A DNA stretch of 64,000 nucleotides from the NCBI GenBank assembly GCA_002300355.1, contig NSGV01000001.1, forward strand, positions 2,418,001-2,482,000, in the 5' to 3' direction. The position numbers and the translations under genes are program-made. Under the pieces are notes generated by a model that did no database searches, was not told where the DNA came from, and was given only the letters and a program-made list of their open reading frames with translations. This DNA is from Streptomyces sp. TLI_235. Lineage in GTDB: Bacteria; Actinomycetota; Actinomycetes; Streptomycetales; Streptomycetaceae. Shown piece after piece: positions 18,157-28,873 of the stretch; the first letter of the stretch is position 1, and every line of letters starts with the position of its first letter.

Positions 18157-19743
18157 ATGAGGCGTCCGCACTGGCCGCGCCGGGTCTTCGCGCAGCTGCT
18201 GCTCAGCCAGACCGTGGTGACCGTGGGTGTCACCGCGGTGACGGCGGGCCTGTTCCTCGCCCCGATCAGCCGGGAGCTGGACCGGGACGCGATGCAGCGG
18301 GCGCTGTCGATCGCGAAGGTCACCGCCGCCGACGAGTCGCTCGCCCGGGCGGCCGCCGCCCGGGACTCGGCGACCGCGCAGCGCAATGCCGAGCAGATCC
18401 GGCTGGCGACCGGGGCGAGCTTCGTGGTGATCACCGACTCGGCGGGGATCCGGCTCTCGCACACGGATCCGGCGCGGATCGGCCAGCGGGTGTCCACCGA
18501 CCCGGAGCCGGCGCTGCGCGGCGAGTCGGTCACCGCGATCCAGGACGGCACGCTGGGCCGCACCGCCCGCGGCAAGGTGCCGCTGCGGCTCGCGGACGGC
18601 CGGATCGTCGGCGAGGTGTCGGTCGGGATCAGCGACGACTCGATCCGCCGCCGGCTGCTGTCGCTGGCGAACGGCATCCTGCTGTGCGCGGGTGCGGGCC
18701 TGGCCGCCGGGCTGGCGGCGACGCTGCTGCTCGCCCGCGGGCTGAAGCGGCGCACCCACAACATCGCCGTCGCCGACATCTCCGCGCTGCTGGTGGAGCG
18801 GGAGGCGATGCTGCACGGCATCCGCGAGGGCATGGTGGCGGTGGACGGGGCGGGCCGGATCCGGCTGGCCAACGACGAGGCGCTGCGGCTGCTGGCGCTG
18901 CCGGAGGACTGCACCGGCCGCACGGTGGACGCGCTGCTGCCGCCGGGCCGGCTGGCGGACGTGCTGACCGGGCGGATCACCGGCACCGACCTGCCCGCGG
19001 TGCGGGACGACCGGGTGCTGGTGGTGAACCGGATGGCCACGGCGGACGGCGGCGCCGTCACCACCCTCCGGGACCGCACCGAACTCGAGTCGCTGGTCCG
19101 TGAGTTGGACAACACCCGGAGCCTCACCGAGGCGCTGCGGGCGCAGGACCACGAACACGCCAACCGGATGCACACCCTGCTGGGCCTGCTGGAACTCGGC
19201 CGGCACGAGCAGGCCGCGGCGTTCATCTCCGAGCAGTCCGGTTCGCACTCGGCGCTGACCGCCCGGATCACCGAGCAGGTGCAGGACCCGCACGTCGGCG
19301 CGCTGCTGGCGGGCAAGGCGGCGGTCGCCGCCGAGCGGGGCGTCGACCTGGCGGTCACCGCGGACAGCCACCTGCCGGACGCCGCCGTCGACTCCCGGGC
19401 CCTGGTCACCGTGGTCGGCAACCTGGTCGACAACGCGCTGGACGCGATCGGGTCCGGTCCGGGCGCGGTGGACGTGCGGCTGCGGCCGGTCGGCGCGACC
19501 CTGCTGGTCGAGGTCGGCGACAGCGGCCCCGGGATCCCCGAGGAGCTGCGGACGCTGGTCTTCGAGGAGGGCTTCACCAGCAAGGACGCCCCGGCGCACC
19601 GGCCGCGCGGGCTGGGCCTGGCCCTGGTCGGCCGGGTGGTGGAGCGGTCCGGCGGCCGGCTCGCGGTCGACACCGGCCCGCGCGGCGGCGCCCGGTTCAC
19701 GGTGGAACTGCCCGAGGCCCTGCACCCGGCGGAGACGGCATGA
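18157..19743 (+). CDS. Sensor histidine kinase, CitA/DcuS type
   Basis: A 528-residue membrane kinase: an N-terminal helix (about 12-34), an extracellular PAS-like sensor (about 35-165, the CitA/DcuS ligand fold), a second helix (about 170-195), a cytoplasmic PAS (about 210-300), then an H-box of the citrate family (AQDHEHANRMHTLLGLLELG, His near 332) and a catalytic domain with DNALDAIG and GDSGPGIPEE. Family sensors bind di- or tricarboxylates. GGAAGGAG precedes the ATG. The response regulator overlaps its stop (ATGA). It diverges from the ABC importer operon. Confidence 0.92.
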   Translation: MRRPHWPRRVFAQLLLSQTVVTVGVTAVTAGLFLAPISRELDRDAMQRALSIAKVTAADESLARAAAARDSATAQRNAEQIRLATGASFVVITDSAGIRLSHTDPARIGQRVSTDPEPALRGESVTAIQDGTLGRTARGKVPLRLADGRIVGEVSVGISDDSIRRRLLSLANGILLCAGAGLAAGLAATLLLARGLKRRTHNIAVADISALLVEREAMLHGIREGMVAVDGAGRIRLANDEALRLLALPEDCTGRTVDALLPPGRLADVLTGRITGTDLPAVRDDRVLVVNRMATADGGAVTTLRDRTELESLVRELDNTRSLTEALRAQDHEHANRMHTLLGLLELGRHEQAAAFISEQSGSHSALTARITEQVQDPHVGALLAGKAAVAAERGVDLAVTADSHLPDAAVDSRALVTVVGNLVDNALDAIGSGPGAVDVRLRPVGATLLVEVGDSGPGIPEELRTLVFEEGFTSKDAPAHRPRGLGLALVGRVVERSGGRLAVDTGPRGGARFTVELPEALHPAETA

Positions 19744-20423
19744 TCGACGTACTGGTGGTGGACGACGACTTCCGGGTCGCCGAGGTGCACGCGGCGTACG
19801 TCGCCAAGGTGCCCGGCTTCCGGGTCACCGGGCGGGCGCACAGCGCCGCCGAGGCCCTCGCCAGCCTGGAACGCTCCCCCGTCGACCTGGTGCTGCTCGA
19901 CCACCACCTGCCGGACGAGACCGGACTGGCACTCGTCCGGCGGCTGCGCGAGGGCGGCATAGGCTGCGACGTCATGATGGTCACCGCCGCGCGGGACGTG
20001 ACCACAGTGCACGCGGCGATGCAGCACGGCGCACTGCAGTACCTGGTCAAGCCGTTCACCTTCGCGGGGCTGCGGGAGAAGCTCACCGGGTACGCCGAGC
20101 TGCGGCACGCCCTGGCCGGGGCGGGCACCCGGGAGGCCGGCCAGGACGAGGTCGACCGGATGTTCTCGGCGCTGCGGAGCGCCGCCTCCCCGGCCGCCCT
20201 GCCGAAGGGGCACTCGGCCCCGACCACCGATCTGGTGCTCGGGGCGATGCGGCGCGCCGGGCAGCCGCTGTCCGCCCAGGAGGTGGCGGACGCCACCGGG
20301 CTGTCGCGCTCGACCGCGCAGCGGTACCTGAAGCAGCTGGCCCGGGACGGGCGGCTGCGGCTGAGCCTGCGGTACGGCGACACGGGCCGGCCCGAGCACC
20401 GGTACGGGCTGGCCGGGCGGTAG
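19740..20423 (+). CDS. Response regulator, CitB/DcuR type
   Basis: A 227-residue regulator paired with the upstream CitA-like kinase; its ATG overlaps the kinase stop. The receiver domain has the acidic pocket VVDDDF, phosphorylated Asp54 in LLDHHLPDETG and Lys in LVKPFTF. The C-terminal winged HTH (SAQEVADATGLSRSTAQRYLKQL) is of the DcuR/CitB kind. Likely targets are carboxylate uptake or use genes. The symporter gene at 21.1 kb and the ABC importer are candidates by position only. Confidence 0.92.
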   Translation: MIDVLVVDDDFRVAEVHAAYVAKVPGFRVTGRAHSAAEALASLERSPVDLVLLDHHLPDETGLALVRRLREGGIGCDVMMVTAARDVTTVHAAMQHGALQYLVKPFTFAGLREKLTGYAELRHALAGAGTREAGQDEVDRMFSALRSAASPAALPKGHSAPTTDLVLGAMRRAGQPLSAQEVADATGLSRSTAQRYLKQLARDGRLRLSLRYGDTGRPEHRYGLAGR

Positions 20424-20426
20424 CGC

Positions 20427-20471
20427 GGGCGCCGGGAAGGCGCCCGGCGCGGACGCCGGCCGGGGGCCGGC
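20427..20471 (+). terminator. Double hairpin after the CitA/CitB-type operon
   Basis: Two successive stems: GGGCGCC/GGCGCCC (20427-20445) and GCCGGCC/GGCCGGC (20455-20471), starting 4 bp after the response-regulator stop. No T-run. Probably the operon terminator. Confidence 0.6.
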
Positions 20472-20654
20472 CGGCGCGGACGGTCTGTCGCGGGGGTGGC
20501 CCGCCGCGGCCCGCAGGGTCTCCCATGCCGTTGGCGCGGCGGCCTTCTGACGTTCGGTCATTTGTCGGGCACTCACGGTGGCGATTCTGTCACGGACATG
20601 ACATAGTCTCCACAGAAACCCGACAAGGCTCTGATTCAAAGGAGAACGAGAGCC

Positions 20655-21044
20655 ATGATTTCACGTATCGCAGGTCTGGCCGCGACTGTGGCAACGATCA
20701 GCACCCTGACCTCGGGCACCGCGGTGGCTGCGCCCCAGCCGGCCTGCCCGCCGTCGATCACCCGGCCGTGCGTCTGGCAGCAGCCGAGCACCGAGGGCGT
20801 GGTAGGCGCGGCCCGCCTCGACACGGCCGACCATACCCGGCCGACCCTGCTGCGGGTCGAGGTCCGGATCCAGCGCGCATGGGGCCGCCCCTGGGAGACG
20901 GTGGCCAGCTCCACGCTGGTCGCCAGCACCGGAACGCTCTCGCTGACCACCCCGGCCGTCCGCACCGATTACCGCACCATCGTGTGCGCCACCGGCGGCC
21001 CGGCCGACACGCCCGACCTGCACAGCACCACCTGTACGGTCTGA
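20655..21044 (+). CDS. Small secreted protein of unknown function
   Basis: A 129-residue protein with a Sec signal peptide (about 1-26, cleavage after AVA) and a short mature domain. Four Cys (residues 31, 39, 111, 127) suggest two disulfides. The mature part is beta-rich, with segments such as LRVEVRIQRAWG and WETVASSTLVAST. AAGGAG lies 11 bp before the ATG. The upstream 90 bp are less G+C-rich than the surroundings and probably hold its promoter. I recognise no family. Other small Cys-stabilised secreted Streptomyces proteins look similar, but no function can be assigned. Confidence 0.7.
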   Translation: MISRIAGLAATVATISTLTSGTAVAAPQPACPPSITRPCVWQQPSTEGVVGAARLDTADHTRPTLLRVEVRIQRAWGRPWETVASSTLVASTGTLSLTTPAVRTDYRTIVCATGGPADTPDLHSTTCTV

Positions 21045-21094
21045 CGCCGGGTCACCGGCGCCGGGGTGCGGCCTGGGGCGTCCGTGGGGGAGCC

Positions 21095-22729
21095 CTAGAC
21101 CGCCCCGGTGCCGGTGAGCGAGCGGACCTCCATCTCCGCGAACCGGCCGGGGTCGGCCGGTTCGCGGGAGGTCACCGTGCCGAGCCAGCCGGCCAGGAAG
21201 CCGAGAGGGATCGACACCAGGCCCGGGTTCTCCAGCGGGAACACGTGGAAGTCCGCCCCGGGCAGCACGGCCGTGGGCACGCCGGACACCACCGGCGAGA
21301 ACAGCACCAGCAGCACCGCGGGCACCAGCCCGCCGTACACCGCCCAGACCGCGCCGCGGGTGGTGAAGCGGCGCCAGAACAGGCTGTACAGCAGGGTCGG
21401 CAGGTTCGCGGAGGCGGCCACGGCGAAGGCCAGGCCGACCAGGAAGGCCACGTTCAAGCGCTGCGCGAACAGGCTGAGCACGATCGCCAGCGCGCCGATC
21501 GCCACGGCGGACCACCGGGCGGCGGACAGCTCCTGGCGCTCCGTCACCTCCGGCGCGGCCTCGCGCCGCCAGGCCCTGGCGTACAGGTCGTGGGCGAAGG
21601 CCGCGGAGGAGGCCAGGGTGAGCCCGGCGACGACGGCCAGGATGGTCGCGAAGGCGATGGCGGAGATCAGCGCGAAGAGCACCACCCCGCGGGTCGTCCC
21701 GGTGCCGCCGCCGAGCTCCGCCGCGAGCAGCGGCACGGCGGTGTTCCCGGCCGGATTGGCGCGCCGCACCTCCGCCGTGCCGACCAGGGCCGCGGCGCCG
21801 AGGCCCAGCACCACGGCGGTCAGGTAGAAACCGCCGATCAGGCCGATCGCCCAGATCGTGGAACGGCGGGCGGCGCGCGCGGTCGGCACGGTGTAGAAGC
21901 GGCAGACGATGTGCGGCAGCCCTGCGGTGCCGAGCACCAGGGCGAGGCCGAGGCTGAGGAAGTCCAGCCGGCTGGTGAGATCGGCCCCGTAGCGCAGCCC
22001 GGGCTGAAGGTACGCCTGCCCGGCACCGCTGCGGTCGGCGGCGGCCTGCATCAGCGCGCCGAGGTCGCCGTGGAAGCGGACCAGCACCAGGACGGTCAGC
22101 AGCAGCGAACCGGCCACCAGCAGCACGGCCTTGACGATCTGGATCCAGGTGGTGGCCCGCATGCCGCCGACCGTGACATAGACGATCATCAGGGCGCCGA
22201 CGCCCACGATCGTCCAGCTCTTCGCCGGGCCGTCGCCGGTGCCGAGAAGCAGGGCGACCAGGCTGCCCGCACCGACCATCTGCGCGATCAGGTAGAGCAG
22301 CGAGACCGCCAGGCCCGCGGTGCCCGCGGCGGCCCGGACCGGCCGGGCCCGCATCCGCAGCGCCAGGACGTCGGCCAGGGTGTAGCGGCCCGCGTTGCGG
22401 ACCAGCTCGGCGACCAGCATCAGCACCAGCAGCCAGGCGACCAGGAAGCCGATGCTGTAGAGCACGCCGTCGTAGCCGTACAGCGCGATCAGGCCGGTGA
22501 CACCGAGGAACGAGGCGGCGGAGAGGTAGTCGCCGGAGAGGGCGAGGCCGTTCTGCAGCGGGCTGAAGCCGCGGCCGCCGGCGTAGAAGTCCTCGGCGGC
22601 CCGGCCGCGGCGCCCGGCCCAGAGCGTGATCCCCAGGGTGACCAGCACGACGACGGCGAAGAGCACGACGGCGAGCCCGTGGTGGCCGGACGACGGGCCG
22701 GCCTCGGCGAGGGCGGTGCGGCCGGTCAC
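21095..22729 (-). CDS. Sodium:solute symporter, acetate/monocarboxylate (ActP) type
   Basis: A 544-residue integral membrane protein with about 13 predicted helices of the SSS family. It resembles cation-acetate symporters (SGDYLSAASFLGVTGLIALYGYDG near the N-terminus; GLPHIVCRFYTV mid-protein). It should import acetate or a related short carboxylate with Na+. GTG 22729 overlaps the stop of the DUF485 gene (GTGA), the usual YjcH-ActP pairing, so the two are translationally coupled. The CitA/CitB-type system and the NarL-type system flank it and either could regulate it; that is inference. Confidence 0.9.
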   Translation of the reverse strand: MTGRTALAEAGPSSGHHGLAVVLFAVVVLVTLGITLWAGRRGRAAEDFYAGGRGFSPLQNGLALSGDYLSAASFLGVTGLIALYGYDGVLYSIGFLVAWLLVLMLVAELVRNAGRYTLADVLALRMRARPVRAAAGTAGLAVSLLYLIAQMVGAGSLVALLLGTGDGPAKSWTIVGVGALMIVYVTVGGMRATTWIQIVKAVLLVAGSLLLTVLVLVRFHGDLGALMQAAADRSGAGQAYLQPGLRYGADLTSRLDFLSLGLALVLGTAGLPHIVCRFYTVPTARAARRSTIWAIGLIGGFYLTAVVLGLGAAALVGTAEVRRANPAGNTAVPLLAAELGGGTGTTRGVVLFALISAIAFATILAVVAGLTLASSAAFAHDLYARAWRREAAPEVTERQELSAARWSAVAIGALAIVLSLFAQRLNVAFLVGLAFAVAASANLPTLLYSLFWRRFTTRGAVWAVYGGLVPAVLLVLFSPVVSGVPTAVLPGADFHVFPLENPGLVSIPLGFLAGWLGTVTSREPADPGRFAEMEVRSLTGTGAV

Positions 22730-23202
22730 CGGAGCCGGTCCTGGGTGTCCCAGCGCAGCTCCAGGGCGGCCCGGTCGCGGCGGGTGCGCGCGTTGCGGGC
22801 GTACAGCCAGGTGATCAGGAAGGTCGAGGCGAACTGGCCGAGCGCGAGCAGCCAGGCGACGTTCAGCGGGCCGGCCAGCTGACGGCGCATCAGCACCGGT
22901 GCGGCGGCCTGCGCGACCAGGTACAGCAGGTACCAGCCGAGGAAGGCCAGGGTCGCCGGGAGGACGAACCCCCGGTAGCCGCGGCGGATCCGGTCGAAGT
23001 CCTCGCTGGACTGCACCGCCAGGTACACCTCGGCCGCGTCGGATGCACCGGGTACGCCGGGTGCTGTGCCGGGCTCTGTGTCACCGGAACCTGGAGCACC
23101 GGGCAGGGGCGCGGCCTGCGTCGGCACCCCGGGTCGCCGCCGGGCGGCGGGGAGGCCCGGCAACCGGCCGGCCCACCAGTCGAAGCTCTGCTGCTGCGCC
23201 AC
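22726..23202 (-). CDS. DUF485 membrane protein, symporter partner
   Basis: A 158-residue protein: a variable Pro/Ala-rich N-terminus, then a DUF485 domain (about 60-150) with two hydrophobic helices (VLPATLAFLGWYLLYLVAQA and LNVAWLLALGQFASTFLITW). DUF485 proteins (YjcH-like) accompany ActP-type symporters. I chose GTG 23202 because AGGAG lies 5 bp upstream; the frame stays open to 23337 but without coding character. First gene of a two-gene operon with the symporter. Confidence 0.85.
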   Translation of the reverse strand: MAQQQSFDWWAGRLPGLPAARRRPGVPTQAAPLPGAPGSGDTEPGTAPGVPGASDAAEVYLAVQSSEDFDRIRRGYRGFVLPATLAFLGWYLLYLVAQAAAPVLMRRQLAGPLNVAWLLALGQFASTFLITWLYARNARTRRDRAALELRWDTQDRLR

Positions 23203-23358
23203 GGACGCTCCTGGACGGGGACGCACGCGCGTGCGGCGTCCGGCTCGGCGCCGGAACCGAATCCTCCGGCCGCTGACCCGACCAGAATGGGACGGCCGTC
23301 CGCGCCTGCGCCAATCGATGAAGGAACGTTCACCCAAACTGATGAGCGGGGCAGCGGA

Positions 23359-24054
23359 TCACGAACTCCGGGAAATTCCATGCCGATAGGCGTATGCCAC
23401 GGCCTGCGCCCGGTCCCGCACCGCGGTCTTCGCGAAGAGGTTGTTGATGTGCGTCTTCACCGTGGACGGGCTGACGAACAGCTCGGCCGCGATCTCCGCG
23501 TTGGACAGCCCCTCGGCGATCAGCGCCAGCACCTCGGCCTCCCGCGCGGTGAGCCCGTCCGGCAGCCCTGCCGACCCCGGTGACTGCGCCGACACCGGTG
23601 GCTGCGGCGGTTTCGGGACCGGTCCGGAGAGGCTCTCCAGCAGCCGCCGCTGCACCTGCGGGGAGAGGCCGGCCGCGCCGGAACGCACGTCCGCGATCGC
23701 CCGGGCGATCTCCTCCGCCCCCGCGTCCTTGGTCAGGTAGCCGCGTGCCCCGGCCCGCAGCGCCGGGAAGAGCGAGTCGTCGTCGGCGTAGGTGGTGAGC
23801 ACCACGACCTCCGTGCCGGGGTGCTCGGACCGGATCCGCCGGGTCGCCTCGACGCCGTCGCACCGCGGCATCCGAAGGTCCATCAGCACCACGTCCGGGG
23901 CGTGCTCGGCGACCAGGCGCACCGCCTCCTCGCCGTCGGCGGCCGCGCCCACCACCTCGATCCCCGGCAGCAAGCCCAGCAGCATCACAATGCCCTCGCG
24001 CACCACGGTCTGGTCGTCCGCGACGACCACCCTGGTCACCGGCCCCGCGCTCAC
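23359..24054 (-). CDS. Response regulator, NarL/LuxR type
   Basis: 231 residues. Receiver domain with VVADDQT and phosphorylated Asp59 in LMDLRMPRCDG, and Lys in YLTKDAGAEE. The C-terminal LuxR-type HTH LTAREAEVLALIAEGLSNAE is followed by VSPSTVKTHINNLFAK. GTG 24054 overlaps the kinase stop (GTGA), so it is coupled to the upstream histidine kinase. It controls an unknown regulon; the membrane protein gene upstream is a candidate by position. Confidence 0.92.
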   Translation of the reverse strand: MSAGPVTRVVVADDQTVVREGIVMLLGLLPGIEVVGAAADGEEAVRLVAEHAPDVVLMDLRMPRCDGVEATRRIRSEHPGTEVVVLTTYADDDSLFPALRAGARGYLTKDAGAEEIARAIADVRSGAAGLSPQVQRRLLESLSGPVPKPPQPPVSAQSPGSAGLPDGLTAREAEVLALIAEGLSNAEIAAELFVSPSTVKTHINNLFAKTAVRDRAQAVAYAYRHGISRSS

Positions 24055-25211
24055 GCCGGCACCCTCAGCAGCACCCGCCACCCTCCGTCCTCGGGACCGG
24101 CCGTGAGCTCCCCGCCGAGCAGTTCGGCGCGCTCTCGCATCCCCAGCAGACCGTACCCGGAACCGCTGTCGGCGAGGCCCTCCGGGGTCGCGCCGCGCGC
24201 CGGGCCGGTGTTGCGCACCTCCAGCTCGACGGCGGCCGGCAGATAGGCGAGGCGCACCGTGACCCGGCTGCCCGGGGCGTGCTTGCGCGCGTTGGTCGCG
24301 GCCTCCTGCGCGACCCGGCGCACCGCGAGAGCGGCCTCGGCGGGCAGCGGCCGCGGCGCGCCCTCGACGGCCAGCGCGGCCCGCTCACGGTCCGTCAGCT
24401 CCGCCAGGAAGTCGCCGACCGGGGTGAGTTCGCCGCGCAGCGCGGACAGCGCCTGCCGGGTCTCCGCCAGGCCCTCCTGCGCCATCCGGCGGGCCGCGAC
24501 CACCCGCTCGCGGACCTGCGCGCGCTCCGCGCCGCCGTCCAGCATCAGCCGGGCCGCCTCCAGGTGGACGAGCTGCGCGGAGAGGCTGTGCGCCAGCACG
24601 TCGTGGATCTCCCGGGCGATCCTGGCCCGCTCGCCGAGCGCCGCGCTCTCCGCCTCGGCCGCCCGCGCCGCCCGCTCCTGCTCCAGCAGCCGGCGCTGGG
24701 TGCCGCGCGCCTCGGCGTCCAGCCGCAGCAGATAGCCGAGCAGGCCCAGCCCGGCAGCCGTGGTCAGCCCGGCGACCAGCGGCTCACCGTTCATCAGCGC
24801 GTACGAGGCGAGCGCCGCGCCGGCCACCGCCACCCCGGCGGCGAGCGGCAGCCGGACCAGCGCGACGATCCCGAGGCCGGCCCACAGCACCCCGGCCAGG
24901 GAGCCCGCGCCGCCGTCGTTCGCCAGCGCCGCGACCAGCAGCAGGCCGGCCGCGCAGGCCAGCGCCGGCCACAGGCGCCGCGCCCTGGCCGAGACGTAGA
25001 ACCCGGCGAGCAGCGCGGCCGCCTGCGCCATCCAGCCGGCCGCCACGACGGCCGCCCAGCCGGTGAACCGGCCCGAGGAGAAGGTGCCCCAGGCCACCAC
25101 GGCCAGCAGGACCAGCCGGCCGCCGGTGTTGATCACCTGCCGGGGCCGGGTCGACGGCTCCCGGTACGGGAAACCTCCGGCCGGCCATCGGGTCCAGAAC
25201 TCCAGCGGCAC
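24051..25211 (-). CDS. Sensor histidine kinase, NarL-partner (HisKA_3) type
   Basis: 386 residues. The N-terminal half has several hydrophobic helices (about 30-165) that form a membrane sensor without a large extracellular loop. Then a HisKA_3 dimerisation helix with phospho-His203 in EIHDVLAHSLSAQLVHLEAA and a HATPase domain (VAQEAATNARKHAPGS, then GYGLLGMRERAELLGGEL). GTG 25211 is chosen: GGGGAG lies 6 bp upstream, whereas the longer reading would run through the neighbouring gene in antisense context. Such membrane-sensor kinases often respond to envelope stress or small hydrophobic ligands. Confidence 0.9.
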   Translation of the reverse strand: MPLEFWTRWPAGGFPYREPSTRPRQVINTGGRLVLLAVVAWGTFSSGRFTGWAAVVAAGWMAQAAALLAGFYVSARARRLWPALACAAGLLLVAALANDGGAGSLAGVLWAGLGIVALVRLPLAAGVAVAGAALASYALMNGEPLVAGLTTAAGLGLLGYLLRLDAEARGTQRRLLEQERAARAAEAESAALGERARIAREIHDVLAHSLSAQLVHLEAARLMLDGGAERAQVRERVVAARRMAQEGLAETRQALSALRGELTPVGDFLAELTDRERAALAVEGAPRPLPAEAALAVRRVAQEAATNARKHAPGSRVTVRLAYLPAAVELEVRNTGPARGATPEGLADSGSGYGLLGMRERAELLGGELTAGPEDGGWRVLLRVPA

Positions 25212-25240
25212 CTGTGACTCCCCGTTTCCTTCCGTGCGGA

Positions 25241-25723
25241 TCAGAGGGCGACCCCGTCGAACCGCTGCGCCACCCGCAGCTTCAGCACCGCGCCGCGGAC
25301 CAGCAGCAACCCGGCCAGCGACAGCAGCAGCACCGCGCTGCCCTGGTGCACGTGCAGGGCTCCGCCGAGCACGTACCAGCCGATCCTCAGCACGATCATG
25401 CCCGCCCAGGCGGCCAGGGTGGCCCTGGTGCCCTTCGCCCAGACCGTGCCGTCGGCCTCCCCCCACAGCCGGACGGTCCACCCCCAGACGCAGCCCATGG
25501 CGAGCACGGTGACCAGCGAGCCGGCCAGGACCGCCACCGCGGCCCCCTCGTGGTCGCGGTCGACCAGCGCCGGGTCGCGCAGCGCGACCACCGCCAGGAC
25601 CAGCGGCACCAGCCAGAAGCGCCGGTCGGTGTCGACCCGGCGGGCCTTCATCTGGCGGCCGACGACCAGCACGACAACCGCGACGGCGATCAGGACGTTG
25701 GCGAGGGCGGACGGGGACGGCAT
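25241..25723 (-). CDS. Small integral membrane protein (DUF1453-like)
   Basis: 160 residues, four to five hydrophobic helices, beginning MPSPSALANVLIAVAVVVLV. The pattern VVLVVGRQMKARRVDTDRRFWLVPLVL, with a basic loop after the first helix, resembles DUF1453/CcdC-like proteins, but assignment from memory is tentative. GGGAG precedes the ATG. It lies 29 bp upstream of the kinase gene in the same direction, so a three-gene operon (membrane protein - kinase - regulator) is likely. Confidence 0.72.
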   Translation of the reverse strand: MPSPSALANVLIAVAVVVLVVGRQMKARRVDTDRRFWLVPLVLAVVALRDPALVDRDHEGAAVAVLAGSLVTVLAMGCVWGWTVRLWGEADGTVWAKGTRATLAAWAGMIVLRIGWYVLGGALHVHQGSAVLLLSLAGLLLVRGAVLKLRVAQRFDGVAL

Positions 25724-25893
25724 GGCGGGCTCCCGGGAAGAGGCTGGCTGACCTCTCCGACGCTACGGAGCCGGCCGTCCGCACACCTCGGAGCCGGGGT
25801 CGAGATCCGGGACGCGGACGCGCCGGGGGTCCTCCACCCGCGGGTGGAGAACCCCGGTGGAGGACCCCCGGCGCGCGGTGGCCTGGCGGCCCG

Positions 25894-28002
<2,109 letters not shown>

Positions 28003-28497
28003 GCGGCGTTGCACTCCTCAATGAAGTTCTCTGACTCGTCTGCGCGGACGGCCTCTTGCCCCCGACCCGCTCTCACAGGGCGAGACGGCGGGGTGTGGCG
28101 CCCGTCGCAGCCTGTACGCGCTGCGCGAACACGACCTTGGCCGGACACCGGTGGCCGGGAGCGCCATCTCCTCCTGCCACCACGGTTCCTGGCGGAGCGT
28201 GGCACCGGGGGCAGGCTGCGGAGCTGCTGCGATGCAGGCTACCGGTGCTCGGGACGGGGCTTATGCTCCAACCCAGCAGAGGATTATGCTACGCGGACCT
28301 CGGACATCGCCTCGATCGGGCGTTCGAGAAACGCTGTACGCCACGGGAATCGGCACGCATGAACCGCCGGGCCCCGGGGCACGTCCTCATCAACACAGCA
28401 GAATCCTCAGAGAAGAAAAGCCACGAGCGGGAACGAAATCGACCTGGTTGGATGTTCATCCTGGTACGACAGCTCGTCGAGCTAGAGAAGAGGCGAC
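28003..28497. other. Divergent intergenic region between parE and the DUF7455 gene
   Basis: 495 bp with two outward-facing promoters expected. The best site is a SigR-like element on the plus strand at 28429-28456 (separate entry). TTATGCT occurs twice near 28261 and 28284 and could be -10-like, but has no matching -35. No credible ORF is seen. Confidence 0.5.
28429..28456 (+). promoter_or_regulatory. Candidate SigR-type promoter of the DUF7455 gene
   Basis: GGGAAC at 28429-28434, 19 bp, then GTT at 28454-28456, close to the SigR consensus GGGAAT-N18/19-GTT used for thiol-oxidative-stress genes. It lies about 40 bp upstream of the GTG start. The -35 has C in place of the usual final T, so an ECF sigma of the SigE kind is an alternative. 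Confidence 0.4.
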
Positions 28498-28728
28498 GTG
28501 ACTACTGTTCTGACCCCTGCGAGCCCGCTCACCGCGGCTGACCGCTGCGACCGTTGCGGCGCCCAGGCCTACCTGCGCGTTGTCCTCGCCAGCGGCGGAG
28601 AGCTGCTCTTCTGCGCCCACCACGGCCGGAAGTTCGAGCCAGAGCTCAAGAAGATCTCTGTGGAGATACAGGACGAGACGGGCCGTCTAGGCACGACGCC
28701 CGCGACGGCCACCGAAGACGAGCGCTGA
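28498..28728 (+). CDS. DUF7455 zinc-ribbon-like small protein
   Basis: A 76-residue cytoplasmic protein found throughout Streptomyces. CDRCG at about residues 17-21 and FCAHHGRKFEPEL at about 38-50 supply Cys and His ligands for a likely zinc site. The start is GTG, with AGAGGCG upstream. It is followed by a strong terminator, so it is monocistronic. Function unknown; DNA/RNA binding or a metal-dependent structural role are possibilities for such a ribbon. The SigR-like promoter, if real, would tie it to the thiol-stress response. Confidence 0.82.
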   Translation: MTTVLTPASPLTAADRCDRCGAQAYLRVVLASGGELLFCAHHGRKFEPELKKISVEIQDETGRLGTTPATATEDER

Positions 28729-28765
28729 GCGCGCTCCGACGGCGATCCGGGTCCACCCGAGGCGC

Positions 28766-28808
28766 GGGGCCGGGCGGCAGGTCGAACGACCTGCCGCCCG
28801 GCCCCTTT
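28766..28808 (+). terminator. Very strong intrinsic terminator after the DUF7455 gene
   Basis: A perfect 19-bp stem (28766-28784 with 28787-28805), AA loop, followed by TTT. It lies 38 bp past the stop codon and 69 bp before the convergent protease gene's 3' end, so it could act on both. Confidence 0.88.
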
Positions 28809-28873
28809 CGGTATCCGCCGTCGCCATCCGTGAGCGGGCACCCACCGACTGACACCGCGTCGGACGGTGACCG

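Noticed and set aside
22726..23337. DUF485 gene starting at 23337
   Set aside because: First 45 codons are Arg-rich non-coding in character; GTG 23202 has a proper AGGAG.
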